From the NCBI RefSeq assembly GCF_003259835.1, contig NZ_QLMI01000001.1, forward strand, positions 490,939-554,938: 64,000 nucleotides of DNA, given 5' to 3'. The notes under the pieces were generated by a model, which saw only the letters and a program-made list of their open reading frames with translations, made no database searches and had not been told where the DNA came from. This document shows, piece after piece, positions 46,220 through 55,431 of the stretch (the first letter of the stretch is position 1; each line of letters opens with the position of its first letter). This stretch comes from Flavobacterium aquaticum. GTDB taxonomy: Bacteria > Bacteroidota > Bacteroidia > Flavobacteriales > Flavobacteriaceae. The translations under genes were made by a program, and so were the position numbers.

Positions 46220-46500
46220 AAAAAATTAATCAGAAGATATCAAGATGGAAACATCGAAAAAATAGAAACTTCAAATTTGAAAACACATGAAAAAGCAGAA
46301 AAAAAACAAAAATTTCAAAAAAAATAAAAAATCGAAGTAGAAACTTCAAAGTAGAAAACATATAGAAAAAGTAGAAACATAAAAAAAAAGAAAAATCGAA
46401 GCAATAATATCTAAGCAAAAACTTCAAAGTAGAATAATCAAAGTAAAATAAAGTATCAAATAGAAAAAAACTGATATTTGATAGATTTTGATTTTTATAC
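46220..46500. repeat. Purine-rich degenerate repeat tract, no gene
   Basis: Plus-strand DNA almost devoid of long pyrimidine runs. Three loose copies of ATCGAA-n-AAACTTCAAA-n-GAA spaced by 70-80 nt (at about 46254, 46331 and 46395). A short hairpin TATCAAATA/TATTTGATA at 46454-46483 with a T-rich tail closes it. A long minus-strand frame here is low-complexity Phe/Leu sequence and is not taken as a gene. Confidence 0.5.
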
Positions 46501-46577
46501 ATCAAACAAAAAAATACACTTTATTTCATTTGAATATAACTAAATGTAATTTTTAGACTAAAAGTAATTGCATAAAA

Positions 46578-46609
46578 AACTAGTATCTAAAAATTATTAG
46601 ATACTAGTT
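46578..46609 (-). terminator. Terminator downstream of the TIGR04141-like gene
   Basis: AACTAGTATCTAA and TTAGATACTAGTT form a 13-bp perfect stem, loop 6 nt. On the minus strand it is followed by six T. The 46610-46792 stretch between it and the gene holds nothing I can identify. Confidence 0.8.
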
Positions 46610-46792
46610 GACTTAATTTTTTTAAAAAACATTATGGTTTTAAACTCACAATAATTGCTCTAAAACTTTATGAACCACTTAGATGATTTCTATATTCGCC
46701 CCAAAAAATAAAAACTATTACAAAACATTTCATTCAGCAACAGATTTATAATGGAAAATCATGAAGTAGTCATTGGAGCAAACCGCTGTTGT

Positions 46793-48592
46793 CTATAGTT
46801 TTTCATTCAATTCTGAAATGTCAATCATACTATATTCAAAATTTACGAATTCCTTCATCTCTTTAGCAGATTGTAATAAAGAATATTTAGCAATATTAGA
46901 TGACGAAGCTTTAATTTTTTCTATGGCATTTTTCCCTTTATAAGATGTATTATTATATGCCATAATAAAGTGAATTTTAAGCTCATTTTTTTTTATTTTC
47001 CCAATAATGTCTGTTGTATTTATTTTATTTTTAATCCCTTTTGAATTATTATAGTATTCAAAAGTATCTTCTAAATATGAAATTTTTTCATTGTTTTTAA
47101 GATCATTCCATAATCTTTTAGCTGATAATACTACCTGAACATATAAATCTCTCATTGAAGTGAAAAAATGGTTTTTTACATGAATGAAATAAATTTTGTT
47201 ATCTACGATTGCTAAAATGTCACATAGTTCAATATTTTGCACATACTTTTTGTCAAAAATGTAATAATCATTTAAATTTTCATGTGATTTATTATAAGTG
47301 TCTTCATCATCGCCTTCTTTCCATGGATTAAGCAATCTTTTAGTGAGTTTTAAGTCTGTATAATATTGAACAGCATCGTTTGTAATTTGTTCTAGATATT
47401 TATCTGTAAGCAAATACCAATTTTTGTCAATTTTGAAGAATTTTTTTCCTTTGCAAGGAATTTCACATGTTAAATGCATCATAAATGTTTCGAAAGTTAA
47501 TAATTCATTCAAATTATAACCATCTATTTTTAGCTTTTTAACTCTTTGTTCTATTTCAAATTTTGAATAAGTATCTTCACAATTTTCAAAAATAAATTTT
47601 ATTGATTCAAAATATAAATCAGTTCTACTGTAAGTTTTATGAGTTTTGTTTTGTCTGGGAAATTTTATTTCAAATGAATTACATTCATAATACTTTTCTA
47701 ATTGGGTTGGATGAACCAATTCAATAATATCAGAGCCTACTAATTTATGTAAATATCCAGTATTTAAAGATAATACATCATCAATCACAAGTTTTAATAA
47801 CTCTGCTTCTAACTCATCAATTAAATCGATTTCTTTAATTCTTTTAAATAATGTTAACTCGTGATATGTATCTTTATTACTTGTAATAAGATCAATATCA
47901 ATTATTAGTTGTTTTAAAAATGTATAATTGATTTTTTTACGAACGCTAAAATAATTTCCTATCTCTAATATTGGATTTTTTTCACCTTTAATGAAGTTTT
48001 TTAATATTACATTTTTTACTTCATCTCTAGCATAAATCTTTAGTTTTTGAGGAATTTCTGAATAATTAAAAGACTCCGATACAGTTTGATTTTTATTATA
48101 AGTATTTTTTTTCTGAGATATATTTCCTGAAATTGAACGCATAGATAGGTCTATCAAAAGATCTTCTTTTGGTTTTGCGAAATGTTGATAAAAATCAATA
48201 CCAAAGTTAGAATCTATATATTTTCTGATTACAGAAGCACCTGAACCTCCTATAATACAATAGATTTTTTTATTATATTCTATAAAAAGAACATAAGAAA
48301 ATTCTGTTACATTGAAATTGTGTTTGGATGTAAGTTCTTTTGGTAAAAAATTAATCCAATAGTAGTTTTCTTTTTCTCTATTAAAGGTATAAGAATAAAA
48401 ATTGAATTTATCTTCTTTATAATCAACTAATTTTTTTGAGCTATCTAAATCTTTATTTTGAGCTTTTAAACTTATCTTATGATTTTTAGTAATTATTTCT
48501 ACAATAGATTCAAAAGATTTACCTCTTAAATCAATATGAGTTTTATCAATTGAAAATATTTTCAGATTTATTTTTTCTTTTTCAGTACTCAT
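46793..48592 (-). CDS. TIGR04141/DUF6119-like sporadically distributed protein (putative nuclease)
   Basis: 599 residues, cytoplasmic. The C-terminal third has VQNIELCDILAI, IYFIHVKNHF and DLYVQVVLSAKRLWND (about residues 455-490). The spacing Asp ... x-V-K plus a following Ser/Gln helix resembles the PD-(D/E)xK-like core of TIGR04141 proteins. Such genes are patchily distributed in mobile and defence contexts. Activity has not been shown for the family as far as I know, so nuclease is inference. It lies in the island with two genes for membrane proteins upstream. Confidence 0.75.
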   Translation of the reverse strand: MSTEKEKINLKIFSIDKTHIDLRGKSFESIVEIITKNHKISLKAQNKDLDSSKKLVDYKEDKFNFYSYTFNREKENYYWINFLPKELTSKHNFNVTEFSYVLFIEYNKKIYCIIGGSGASVIRKYIDSNFGIDFYQHFAKPKEDLLIDLSMRSISGNISQKKNTYNKNQTVSESFNYSEIPQKLKIYARDEVKNVILKNFIKGEKNPILEIGNYFSVRKKINYTFLKQLIIDIDLITSNKDTYHELTLFKRIKEIDLIDELEAELLKLVIDDVLSLNTGYLHKLVGSDIIELVHPTQLEKYYECNSFEIKFPRQNKTHKTYSRTDLYFESIKFIFENCEDTYSKFEIEQRVKKLKIDGYNLNELLTFETFMMHLTCEIPCKGKKFFKIDKNWYLLTDKYLEQITNDAVQYYTDLKLTKRLLNPWKEGDDEDTYNKSHENLNDYYIFDKKYVQNIELCDILAIVDNKIYFIHVKNHFFTSMRDLYVQVVLSAKRLWNDLKNNEKISYLEDTFEYYNNSKGIKNKINTTDIIGKIKKNELKIHFIMAYNNTSYKGKNAIEKIKASSSNIAKYSLLQSAKEMKEFVNFEYSMIDISELNEKL

Positions 48593-48607
48593 TTTTTTAA
48601 AATTGTT

Positions 48608-48736
48608 GATAACATTCCGGCGCTTGGCGAGGTTACGAGCCTCGGAACTGATTATTTCTATTAAATTATAAATTTCTTACGAAATGTAAACATGAATTTA
48701 CCACAAAATTCGCAATCTCGCAAAACGTGTGTTAGC
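48608..48736. repeat. attC-like imperfect inverted repeat
   Basis: The left arm GATAACATTCCGGCGC-TTGGCGAG and the right arm CTCGCAAAACGTGTGTTAGC (as read on the plus strand) are partly complementary, especially CGCTTGGCGAG versus CTCGCAAAACG. Inner CGAGGTTACGAGCCTCG is another stem. It fills the space between two genes and is far richer in GC than its surroundings. It only partly fits integron attC core sites. Confidence 0.5.
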
Positions 48737-48744
48737 TTTAGTAT

Positions 48745-49602
48745 TTAATAATTTTTACAAACAATTCTTTCAAATTCTGGATATTCTTTGTTTGCTTCTG
48801 ATTTAAGAGTATATCCAACTTCTAAATCTATTTTTTTTCCTTTATTATTTTTGAAATGATTCTTTACTTTGAAAGCATTAACATCTTTTTGAGGTTTAAA
48901 GACTTCATTACTAATACTTACATAATTCCTTTCTCCTGTTTTTTCTGAAAAGGAGATAGTTATGTATTCTATTTTGTCAACTAAACTTTCATCAATAAAC
49001 TTTAGTTTAAGTTCTAAAATATCTGATTCATAATCTTTTGGACATTCAAAAATAAAATTTGATGATTGTCCTGAAGACATGTAACCTTTTCTTTTGTAAA
49101 GAATTCTTTCGTCTAATTTTTGATTATAGCTTTTTATTTCGCCTATTTCAAAATTATTTATTTTTATTTTTTTGTTAATGTCATTTTTTAATTCTTCTTT
49201 TTCTCCGATAATTTTTTCAAGATTTTCAATTTCTTTTTTTAGCTTTTCTAATTCTATATTCTGCAAATAGATACTATCAATTAAAGTATGAGAATTAGAT
49301 TTTAGAGATTCTAATTTGTTTACATCTAAACTATCTAAATCTGTCTTTAAGTTTAAGTTAAGATTAGTATTTAATATTTCCCGTAGCATTGTACTTTGCT
49401 TTTCAAATTCTTTATCGTAATAAAAATTCACAAGTAATGCACTTGATAGTATAGAAATCACTAATATTATATTTAGGTATTTAGACTTCTTATTATGAGT
49501 TGTATTTTTAGCAGTAATAAATATGTAAATAGCAACTAATAATGTAGCTATTAATGGTATAATGTATATGTAATTTATATTATTCATTTTCGGAAGCTTC
49601 AA
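48745..49602 (-). CDS. Two-TM coiled-coil membrane protein
   Basis: 285 residues. Two membrane segments (about 9-30 and 42-61), a coiled coil (about 110-150, ELEKLKKEIENLEKIIG), then a beta-rich domain ending FERIVCKNY. Family unknown. It overlaps the next upstream gene by 23 nt, so the two products are probably made together. Confidence 0.8.
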   Translation of the reverse strand: MKLPKMNNINYIYIIPLIATLLVAIYIFITAKNTTHNKKSKYLNIILVISILSSALLVNFYYDKEFEKQSTMLREILNTNLNLNLKTDLDSLDVNKLESLKSNSHTLIDSIYLQNIELEKLKKEIENLEKIIGEKEELKNDINKKIKINNFEIGEIKSYNQKLDERILYKRKGYMSSGQSSNFIFECPKDYESDILELKLKFIDESLVDKIEYITISFSEKTGERNYVSISNEVFKPQKDVNAFKVKNHFKNNKGKKIDLEVGYTLKSEANKEYPEFERIVCKNY

Positions 49603-49903
49603 ATTGGTTATTATTTTTTCTCAATATTGCAATTAATGTTCCACTCCAACTTATTCCAGCAAAAATTGAAGATTTTAGAGATGAAGGTTCTAATAAAACA
49701 TATGCTAATAATGCACCGATTACAGGTAATATGACAAAATCAATTCTAAAATAGAATGCTTCTGATTTATTTGGTATTAACTTCTTTATAAAAGGAATTG
49801 TGCCATTAAAATCATCACTATATAATGATAATAAATGTGTGCATAAAGCTCCTAACCAAGTTTGAAATAAAATTATTTCATTGATTTCATTAAATAATTC
49901 CAC
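49580..49903 (-). CDS. Small membrane protein, holin-like topology
   Basis: 107 residues with about two to three membrane segments (residues about 13-28, 53-70 and 77-93) and a charged C terminus (LRKNNNQFEASENE). No family named. It is the first gene of a two-gene overlapping unit with the coiled-coil protein. Confidence 0.7.
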   Translation of the reverse strand: MELFNEINEIILFQTWLGALCTHLLSLYSDDFNGTIPFIKKLIPNKSEAFYFRIDFVILPVIGALLAYVLLEPSSLKSSIFAGISWSGTLIAILRKNNNQFEASENE

Positions 49904-49957
49904 TTTTGTTATTTAAATTATTATTTCTCATTTTGTCGTAGTCAATTCTAATATTAC

Positions 49958-50041
49958 AGCAACTTATTTATATGCTCAGTTTTTTCTATTTAGTTGAACA
50001 TAGCTAGCTATTTTTGGGTAGATATGCTCAACTATTGTTGC
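49958..50041. repeat. Nested imperfect inverted repeats
   Basis: AGCAAC and GTTGCT flank GTTGAACATA (49992-50001) and TATGCTCAAC (50022-50031), 9 of 10 complementary. No T-run follows either side. Possibly a mobile-element end; otherwise unexplained. Confidence 0.35.
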
Positions 50042-50114
50042 TTATTTTTTTATAAATTATCAAAAAGACTTTTAATCTACCTAATATTTTTGATACTCTG
50101 TATGCAAAGTTGAT

Positions 50115-50210
50115 TTACGTCTTATTATGTTTCACTTTATCGCTAGCAAACAACTGCATATCTTTTTAATCACCAGCAATTTGTTCTGGATTTTGATTAA
50201 CCATTGTCAT
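50115..50210 (-). pseudogene. Remnant of a type I restriction R-subunit start
   Basis: Minus-strand MTMVNQNPEQIAGD, then a stop, then KDMQLFASDKVKHNKT in the same frame. NPEQIA(R)D-x-IDxQLxxxGW is the well-known N terminus of HsdR-type proteins; here the R is G and a stop interrupts it. The rest of the gene is absent. Short and degenerate, so only moderately supported. Confidence 0.4.
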
Positions 50211-50257
50211 AAAAAACTTACTTCCAAACTTAAGAATTAAAATGCACCTACACAACC

Positions 50258-50295
50258 CGTAAAAATACCTGATTTTCAAACCAGGTAGAAATACG
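50258..50295. repeat. Imperfect hairpin in the island gap
   Basis: CGTAAAAATACCTG and CAGGTAGAAATACG: the outer CGTA/TACG and the inner TACCTG/CAGGTA pair, with a central mismatch. About 290 nt before the next plus-strand gene. The rest of the 49904-50584 gap contains nothing else I recognise. Confidence 0.4.
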
Positions 50296-50584
50296 TAGGA
50301 ACTTTCTTAGCGAAAGTAAATAAAAAGATTGAGATAAAAATGTGGAAAACCGTAAAATGATGCTAGAAAATCATAGTAAGGTTAATTATCTTTTTTCAAT
50401 AAAAACAACATGAGAAAAACCATAATATATTAATCTTTTTGTTTTATTGTAAATTCAATATTATAACCCAATGAAATGCCTAAGTAATTTTTACTAAGTA
50501 TTATCAAAACCATGTGACATTTTAAATATTGAAAATCAAATTTATGGCACTTATTTTGATGTTAAATTAATTACATTTTACACT

Positions 50585-51130
50585 ATGAAAACAGATAAAG
50601 AAATATCCGAACATTATATTGAATCAGCTGAAAGACATTTGATTGAAAATGATATATATTCAATTGAAAAAGCTGTTGTACACTACAAGAGAGCAATCCT
50701 TTTTGACCCAAAGAACTTAGAGCTAAGAAAAAGATTAAATGAAGTATTTTATGAAGTTTGTAAAAAAAATAAACGTATTGAAAATGAAGATATTGAAAAA
50801 ACTTTGATAATAAAAAGTTTTCTAGATTCATGTAAAAATGGGAATTTATCATATGTAAAATCTCTTTTTTCTAAAGATTTTAGTTGTGAGTACAATTATT
50901 TTGGAGAAACATTAGATTCATTCATTTTAAATTTCATTAAAGAACTTAACCATAAAAAAACAAAATGCGAAATTGGTTACTTTTTTATTGCTAATCGATT
51001 TAATACGTGTTTGATAATAAATGAATATATTTTGAGATTCAATATCAAAGAAAATAAAATCAATTTTATAACCTCACAAAAACTTGAAGGAGCAGATATT
51101 AGTAATCTGATAATTTGGGTGAATAACTAG
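50585..51130 (+). CDS. Hypothetical TPR-containing protein
   Basis: 181 residues. The N-terminal half has a TPR-like helical pair (ISEHYIESAERHLIEND and SIEKAVVHYKRAILFDPKN). The second half (KNGNLSYVKSLFSKDF ... ISNLIIWVNN) resembles NTF2/SnoaL-like beta sheet. No named family. It is the only plus-strand gene of the island and is followed by a terminator after 145 nt. Confidence 0.7.
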   Translation: MKTDKEISEHYIESAERHLIENDIYSIEKAVVHYKRAILFDPKNLELRKRLNEVFYEVCKKNKRIENEDIEKTLIIKSFLDSCKNGNLSYVKSLFSKDFSCEYNYFGETLDSFILNFIKELNHKKTKCEIGYFFIANRFNTCLIINEYILRFNIKENKINFITSQKLEGADISNLIIWVNN

Positions 51131-51274
51131 TAAATTATTCATTAGTATTATTGAACTATAACTTAAGCATTTTTTATATCAAGAAATCTGACCCGAGCCT
51201 ACGGGGAACTGAAAGAAGTTATACATAAGGTTTCATTTTTTATCATTTTCTTTGATTTAAGCCCTTTAAACATA

Positions 51275-51306
51275 AAAAAAGATGAGCTATACAGCTCATC
51301 TTTTTT
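51275..51306. terminator. Rho-independent terminator
   Basis: AAAAAAGATGAGCT pairs with AGCTCATCTTTTTT, loop ATAC: a perfect stem. It can serve both the TPR gene on the plus strand and the LytS gene on the minus strand. Confidence 0.9.
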
Positions 51307-51418
51307 ACAATTATTTTTAATTTTCGTTGATTATCAACCTTTTAAATATCAAAAAGTGCTCATCACTAAATTTGAAATATTGCCTTTATATTAGTCTGTT
51401 TTAAAAATTCGAAAAAAA

Positions 51419-54316
51419 TTAAATCAAAGGAAACTTCAAAACAACCTTGGTCCCAATGGGCTTTAAATCTTCATTAGTTAAATCAATAATTTCATAGGTG
51501 TATTCTTTTTTAGTTAATTCTTGATATAGTTTCATCCTATTTAAAACAATCTTAGTAGCATATGAAGTATGTGATTTTAATTTATTGGATTTATTATCTA
51601 AATTTCTGCCAATACCATTATCTTCAATTTCAATGGAAATTAAACTGTTTATTATTGAAATAGCTATAATTAAATTCCTCTCTTTTTTTGAACCCGACAA
51701 TCCGTGAATTATAGCATTTTCAACGATTGGTTGCAATAACATTACAGGAATTTTTACTTCATTTAGATTTATTTCTTGATCGATTCTTAAAATTAAATTT
51801 ATTTTAGGATTTAATCGTTGGTTTTCGACAGAAAGATAAGAGGTAATATAATTAATTTCTTCTGCTAAAGTTATATTTTCACTATTTACAATATCTAAAG
51901 TTTTTCTCAAAAAAATAGAAAAATTTACCATTTGTTCATTAAATTTTTCAACTCCTTTCAAAATCATTGTACTCTGAATATTATTTAATGAGTTAAAAAT
52001 AAAATGAGGGTTCATTTGAGCTTTCAAAGCTTTTAGTTCTAGGTCATTAAGTTTTACTTTTGCTCTTATTTTTTTATTTCTTTTTTCTCTCATATAAAAC
52101 ATTATAAAAACAATTAAAGAAAGTAAAATAAGAGTACAAATTATTTTAAAACTTTGCCTTTCCCAAAAATGAGGATTGATTGTAAATTCGATAGTTTTTG
52201 ATTTTCTTATACCATTCAAATCATCAATTAAAATTGAAAAAGTGTAATCGCCAGGTGCTAAATTATTAAATGAAAACACATCTTCGTTGACAGCATTCCA
52301 TTTTTTATCTTCACCATCTTTTGTTAACGAAATGAACTTTTTTAGATTAGAATTATTATTAAAAAAAGATTTTATGGAAGTTTCAAAAACTATACTGTTT
52401 TGATCTCTTTCCAAGAACAACATTGCATTACCATAATCAAATATTTTACCATCAACTTTTATCTTATTAATATCAATATCAATGCTTTTCTTTTGTTTGT
52501 TGAATATGATTTTCTTTTCCAATAAACTAACTCCTTGAACTGTTGCAATGATTATATGAGATCCATTTGAAGATATTGAGCTTATTTCAGACAAATTTAA
52601 TCCATCATTATGGGTTATTATCTTAACTAATTTTAACTGGTTCTTTTGAATTCTTATAACATGAAGTTTTTCACTTATTCCAACATAAAATAATTGATTT
52701 GATTCATCATAATAAATAGCAGAAACTTTATCGTTAATAAACTTTAATTTACTCACAATTTTAAGCTTATTGTTTAACAAAAAAACGTGTCCGTCTAACG
52801 TTCCAATTAATATTTGATCATTAAATGGGTAAATAGTACTGCTAAATTTTACAGATGAATTTTCTATAACTTGTTTTGTTGCTATATTGTATGAGAATAT
52901 TTTATCCTCATTACTAACAATAATGCATTTTTCAGTGGACTCAATTCTATTAATTCTAATTTCTGTATTTACTTTAGTTAATGTGTCATTTTCTTTGTAA
53001 ATTACATTATCATAGTGTGCACAAACTAACCCAACATTTGTGAAATCTGAAACTCTGTTTGGAATGTTATAGTATTTAATTTTATTTAATGACCCATCGG
53101 CTTTAATCTTAAAAACCTCAATTCCATCAAAAAAACTTAGGTATAAATTATCATTGCGTATAAATAGTTTATTAGGTGGGGATTCTTTGTATTTGTTAAT
53201 TATTTTATTTGTTTTTGTGTTTAAATCAAAACATGAAAAAGTATTATCATAAGTTATGTAATAAACTTTGTTTTTTAATTGACATGAAAACTTAATTGAG
53301 GTTATTTTTTCTTGAAAAATCGAAGTAAAATCATAGTTTAACGATTTAGTAAAATCGTTAGGAATATATTTCATACTAAAATCAAAAAATCCTACCCAAA
53401 AATTATGGTCATCATCTATAAATATGCGCTGAATTTTATCATTTGGAAAAGGTATTAAAGATACTTTTTTTGATAATTCTACATTTATTTTCCCTTGTTC
53501 TAAAACCTGATATTTATTTTCATCAACATTATAATAAACTAAATGCTTTTCATCAAATTCACCTTTATAGCGTATAGCTTTTAAATTACTTCTATAATAG
53601 CTCGGTGGTTTTTGAAATTTACCATCAATGTACACATATAAATCTTCAATTTTAAAATCTCTCGACTGAACAAACTCTAAAATAGTATTGCTTTTGTAAT
53701 AAGTAACATAATCACCAATCCTACCAATATAGTGTCTGTATTCAGAAGGAAGTTTAACAATCTTGTTTGTTGATAAATTATAAAAAAACTCATTAAAATT
53801 ACCATCGTTAAGTATAAAATGATTGTTTAATTTATCAAAATCAATAAATTGATACTTTGAGGCAATTTTTATTTCACTTAAAACATTTTTTTCATCAAGT
53901 AAATAACATTTATTACTAGAAATAAAAATTATTTTATTATTGTGTTCATAGAACAATCTGAAAGATTTAATAGTCAAATTTGTTTTTATTCTTTTTACAC
54001 TGTCATTCTCAATGTAATACAAACCATCATAAAATCCTTTTAACCATTTTCTGTTTTTAGAATCTATATGTATTTCATTAATATCATTAGTTGGAAGTCC
54101 GTTATCTCTATTAAAAATTTTATGAATAGATCCATTAAATTTAGAAACGCCATTATTAGTACAAATCCAAGCATAATGATCTTTATCAAAATCAACTGTA
54201 TAAATATGATTAGACGGTAAACCCATCGATTTGTCCAAATCTTTAATTGTTCCATAGTTCTGAGAAAAACAATTAGAAACAACAAATAGTATTAAAATGG
54301 CAATCTTTATTTGCAT
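51419..54316 (-). CDS. LytS-type sensor kinase with two-component beta-propeller domain
   Basis: 965 residues. Signal peptide MQIKIAILILFVVSNCFSQ. A periplasmic seven-bladed-propeller region (residues about 25-620, e.g. GLPSNHIYTVDFD, NGLPTNDINEIHID) and a Y_Y_Y-like strand domain (about 640-725) follow. One membrane segment is at about 730-752. The His_kinase domain has MNPHFIFNSLNNIQST (His about 770). The C-terminal ATPase shows LLQPIVENAIIHGLSG and DNGIG. It senses an extracellular ligand and phosphorylates the divergent LytTR regulator. Ligand unknown. Confidence 0.93.
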   Translation of the reverse strand: MQIKIAILILFVVSNCFSQNYGTIKDLDKSMGLPSNHIYTVDFDKDHYAWICTNNGVSKFNGSIHKIFNRDNGLPTNDINEIHIDSKNRKWLKGFYDGLYYIENDSVKRIKTNLTIKSFRLFYEHNNKIIFISSNKCYLLDEKNVLSEIKIASKYQFIDFDKLNNHFILNDGNFNEFFYNLSTNKIVKLPSEYRHYIGRIGDYVTYYKSNTILEFVQSRDFKIEDLYVYIDGKFQKPPSYYRSNLKAIRYKGEFDEKHLVYYNVDENKYQVLEQGKINVELSKKVSLIPFPNDKIQRIFIDDDHNFWVGFFDFSMKYIPNDFTKSLNYDFTSIFQEKITSIKFSCQLKNKVYYITYDNTFSCFDLNTKTNKIINKYKESPPNKLFIRNDNLYLSFFDGIEVFKIKADGSLNKIKYYNIPNRVSDFTNVGLVCAHYDNVIYKENDTLTKVNTEIRINRIESTEKCIIVSNEDKIFSYNIATKQVIENSSVKFSSTIYPFNDQILIGTLDGHVFLLNNKLKIVSKLKFINDKVSAIYYDESNQLFYVGISEKLHVIRIQKNQLKLVKIITHNDGLNLSEISSISSNGSHIIIATVQGVSLLEKKIIFNKQKKSIDIDINKIKVDGKIFDYGNAMLFLERDQNSIVFETSIKSFFNNNSNLKKFISLTKDGEDKKWNAVNEDVFSFNNLAPGDYTFSILIDDLNGIRKSKTIEFTINPHFWERQSFKIICTLILLSLIVFIMFYMREKRNKKIRAKVKLNDLELKALKAQMNPHFIFNSLNNIQSTMILKGVEKFNEQMVNFSIFLRKTLDIVNSENITLAEEINYITSYLSVENQRLNPKINLILRIDQEINLNEVKIPVMLLQPIVENAIIHGLSGSKKERNLIIAISIINSLISIEIEDNGIGRNLDNKSNKLKSHTSYATKIVLNRMKLYQELTKKEYTYEIIDLTNEDLKPIGTKVVLKFPLI

Positions 54317-54360
54317 TTTATAGTATAATTTTTGTAATATTAAGAAAATTTTAAACGTAT

Positions 54361-55131
54361 ATGCAAAAACACAATGTACTTTTAGTTGAAGATGAAGAAT
54401 CTAACTTAGAACTTTTAAAATATTTTATAATAAATTTCATTGATAATCTGAATATTATAGGTGAAGCTACTAATGTTGAAGAAGCATTAATAATTTATAA
54501 AAACACGAAACCCGATATTATAATTTTAGATATACAATTACAAGAAAAAGATGCATTTGACTTTTTAGATTTAGTGAATTTTGGTGAGTTTGAAATTATT
54601 TTTGTAACCGCTTATGAAAGTTATGCGCTTAAGGCTTTTAAATACAATGTTATTGATTATATATTAAAACCATTTGCCATTGAAGATTTAAAAAAAGCTA
54701 CAGAAAAATGTATAAGACGTATTGAAGAACGTAAATTATTTGATTCTAAAAACTTTGAAAAAAACAATAATTCAAATATCGATTCTAATAATACTTTATC
54801 TATTCCATCTATTGACAGAGTTGACATAATCAATAAATCTGACATTATTTTTTGTAAATCAGACGGAAGATATACTACTTTTTACTTAAAAAACAATAGT
54901 GAATATGTAGCTAGTAAAAATCTTGGCGAATATGAAACAATGTTAGAACATGATGGCTTCTTTAGAATTCATTATTCATATATGGTAAATCTGAACAATC
55001 TAATAACAATTAATAAAAAAAACAGTTATTATTTTTGTGATATGATTAATAATATAAGCCTACCTATTGCAAAAAGAAGAGTTGAAAGCTTAAGAGTGTA
55101 TCTTAAATTTGAGTTTAAGAAAAAAGCTTAA
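54361..55131 (+). CDS. LytTR-family response regulator
   Basis: 256 residues. The receiver domain carries Asp57 in IIILDIQLQEKD and the Lys in YILKPFAIE. The LytTR domain from about residue 145 has CKSDGRYTTFYL, FFRIHYSYMVNLNN and LPIAKRRVESL. It is divergent from the LytS sensor across 44 nt and next to the giant adhesin gene, which it may control. Confidence 0.95.
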   Translation: MQKHNVLLVEDEESNLELLKYFIINFIDNLNIIGEATNVEEALIIYKNTKPDIIILDIQLQEKDAFDFLDLVNFGEFEIIFVTAYESYALKAFKYNVIDYILKPFAIEDLKKATEKCIRRIEERKLFDSKNFEKNNNSNIDSNNTLSIPSIDRVDIINKSDIIFCKSDGRYTTFYLKNNSEYVASKNLGEYETMLEHDGFFRIHYSYMVNLNNLITINKKNSYYFCDMINNISLPIAKRRVESLRVYLKFEFKKKA

Positions 55132-55332
55132 GTTCTAAAAATCAACCTAAAAAATTCCTACTACAATTCTGTAGTAACAATTCTACTTCTAGAAACCAGT
55201 TATTACTTTTAATTACCACCTATTACATCTTTATTGTTTTACATGCTTAAAGGTCACAAATTTGCTTGCTTTTAATTTAGAAATCAAGAATATAAACCCT
55301 TAAATCCCCTTGTAATGGAAAAACAATTTTTA

Positions 55333-55358
55333 GTGCTATATTATTCATAATAGAGCAC
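55333..55358. promoter_or_regulatory. Near-palindrome upstream of the adhesin gene
   Basis: GTGCTATATTAT and ATAATAGAGCAC, 11 of 12 positions complementary, spacer TC, 73 nt before the ATG. It lacks a T-run, so is a candidate operator rather than a terminator. Nothing else recognisable lies in the 300-nt gap. Confidence 0.45.
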
Positions 55359-55431
55359 TCACTACTTCATGCAACCCCACATAATACCCCAAAATTTAGA
55401 TAACCTAGATTACATTAACTAAATCAATTTA

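Noticed and set aside
46230..46505. 91-residue minus-strand frame, very rich in Phe and Leu
   Set aside because: It is the complement of the purine-rich repeat tract; low complexity and repeated STLKFLLR reflects the DNA repeat, not a coding history.
50583..50852. 89-residue minus-strand frame
   Set aside because: Antisense to the TPR-containing gene, with Phe/Tyr/Leu-rich low-complexity sequence.
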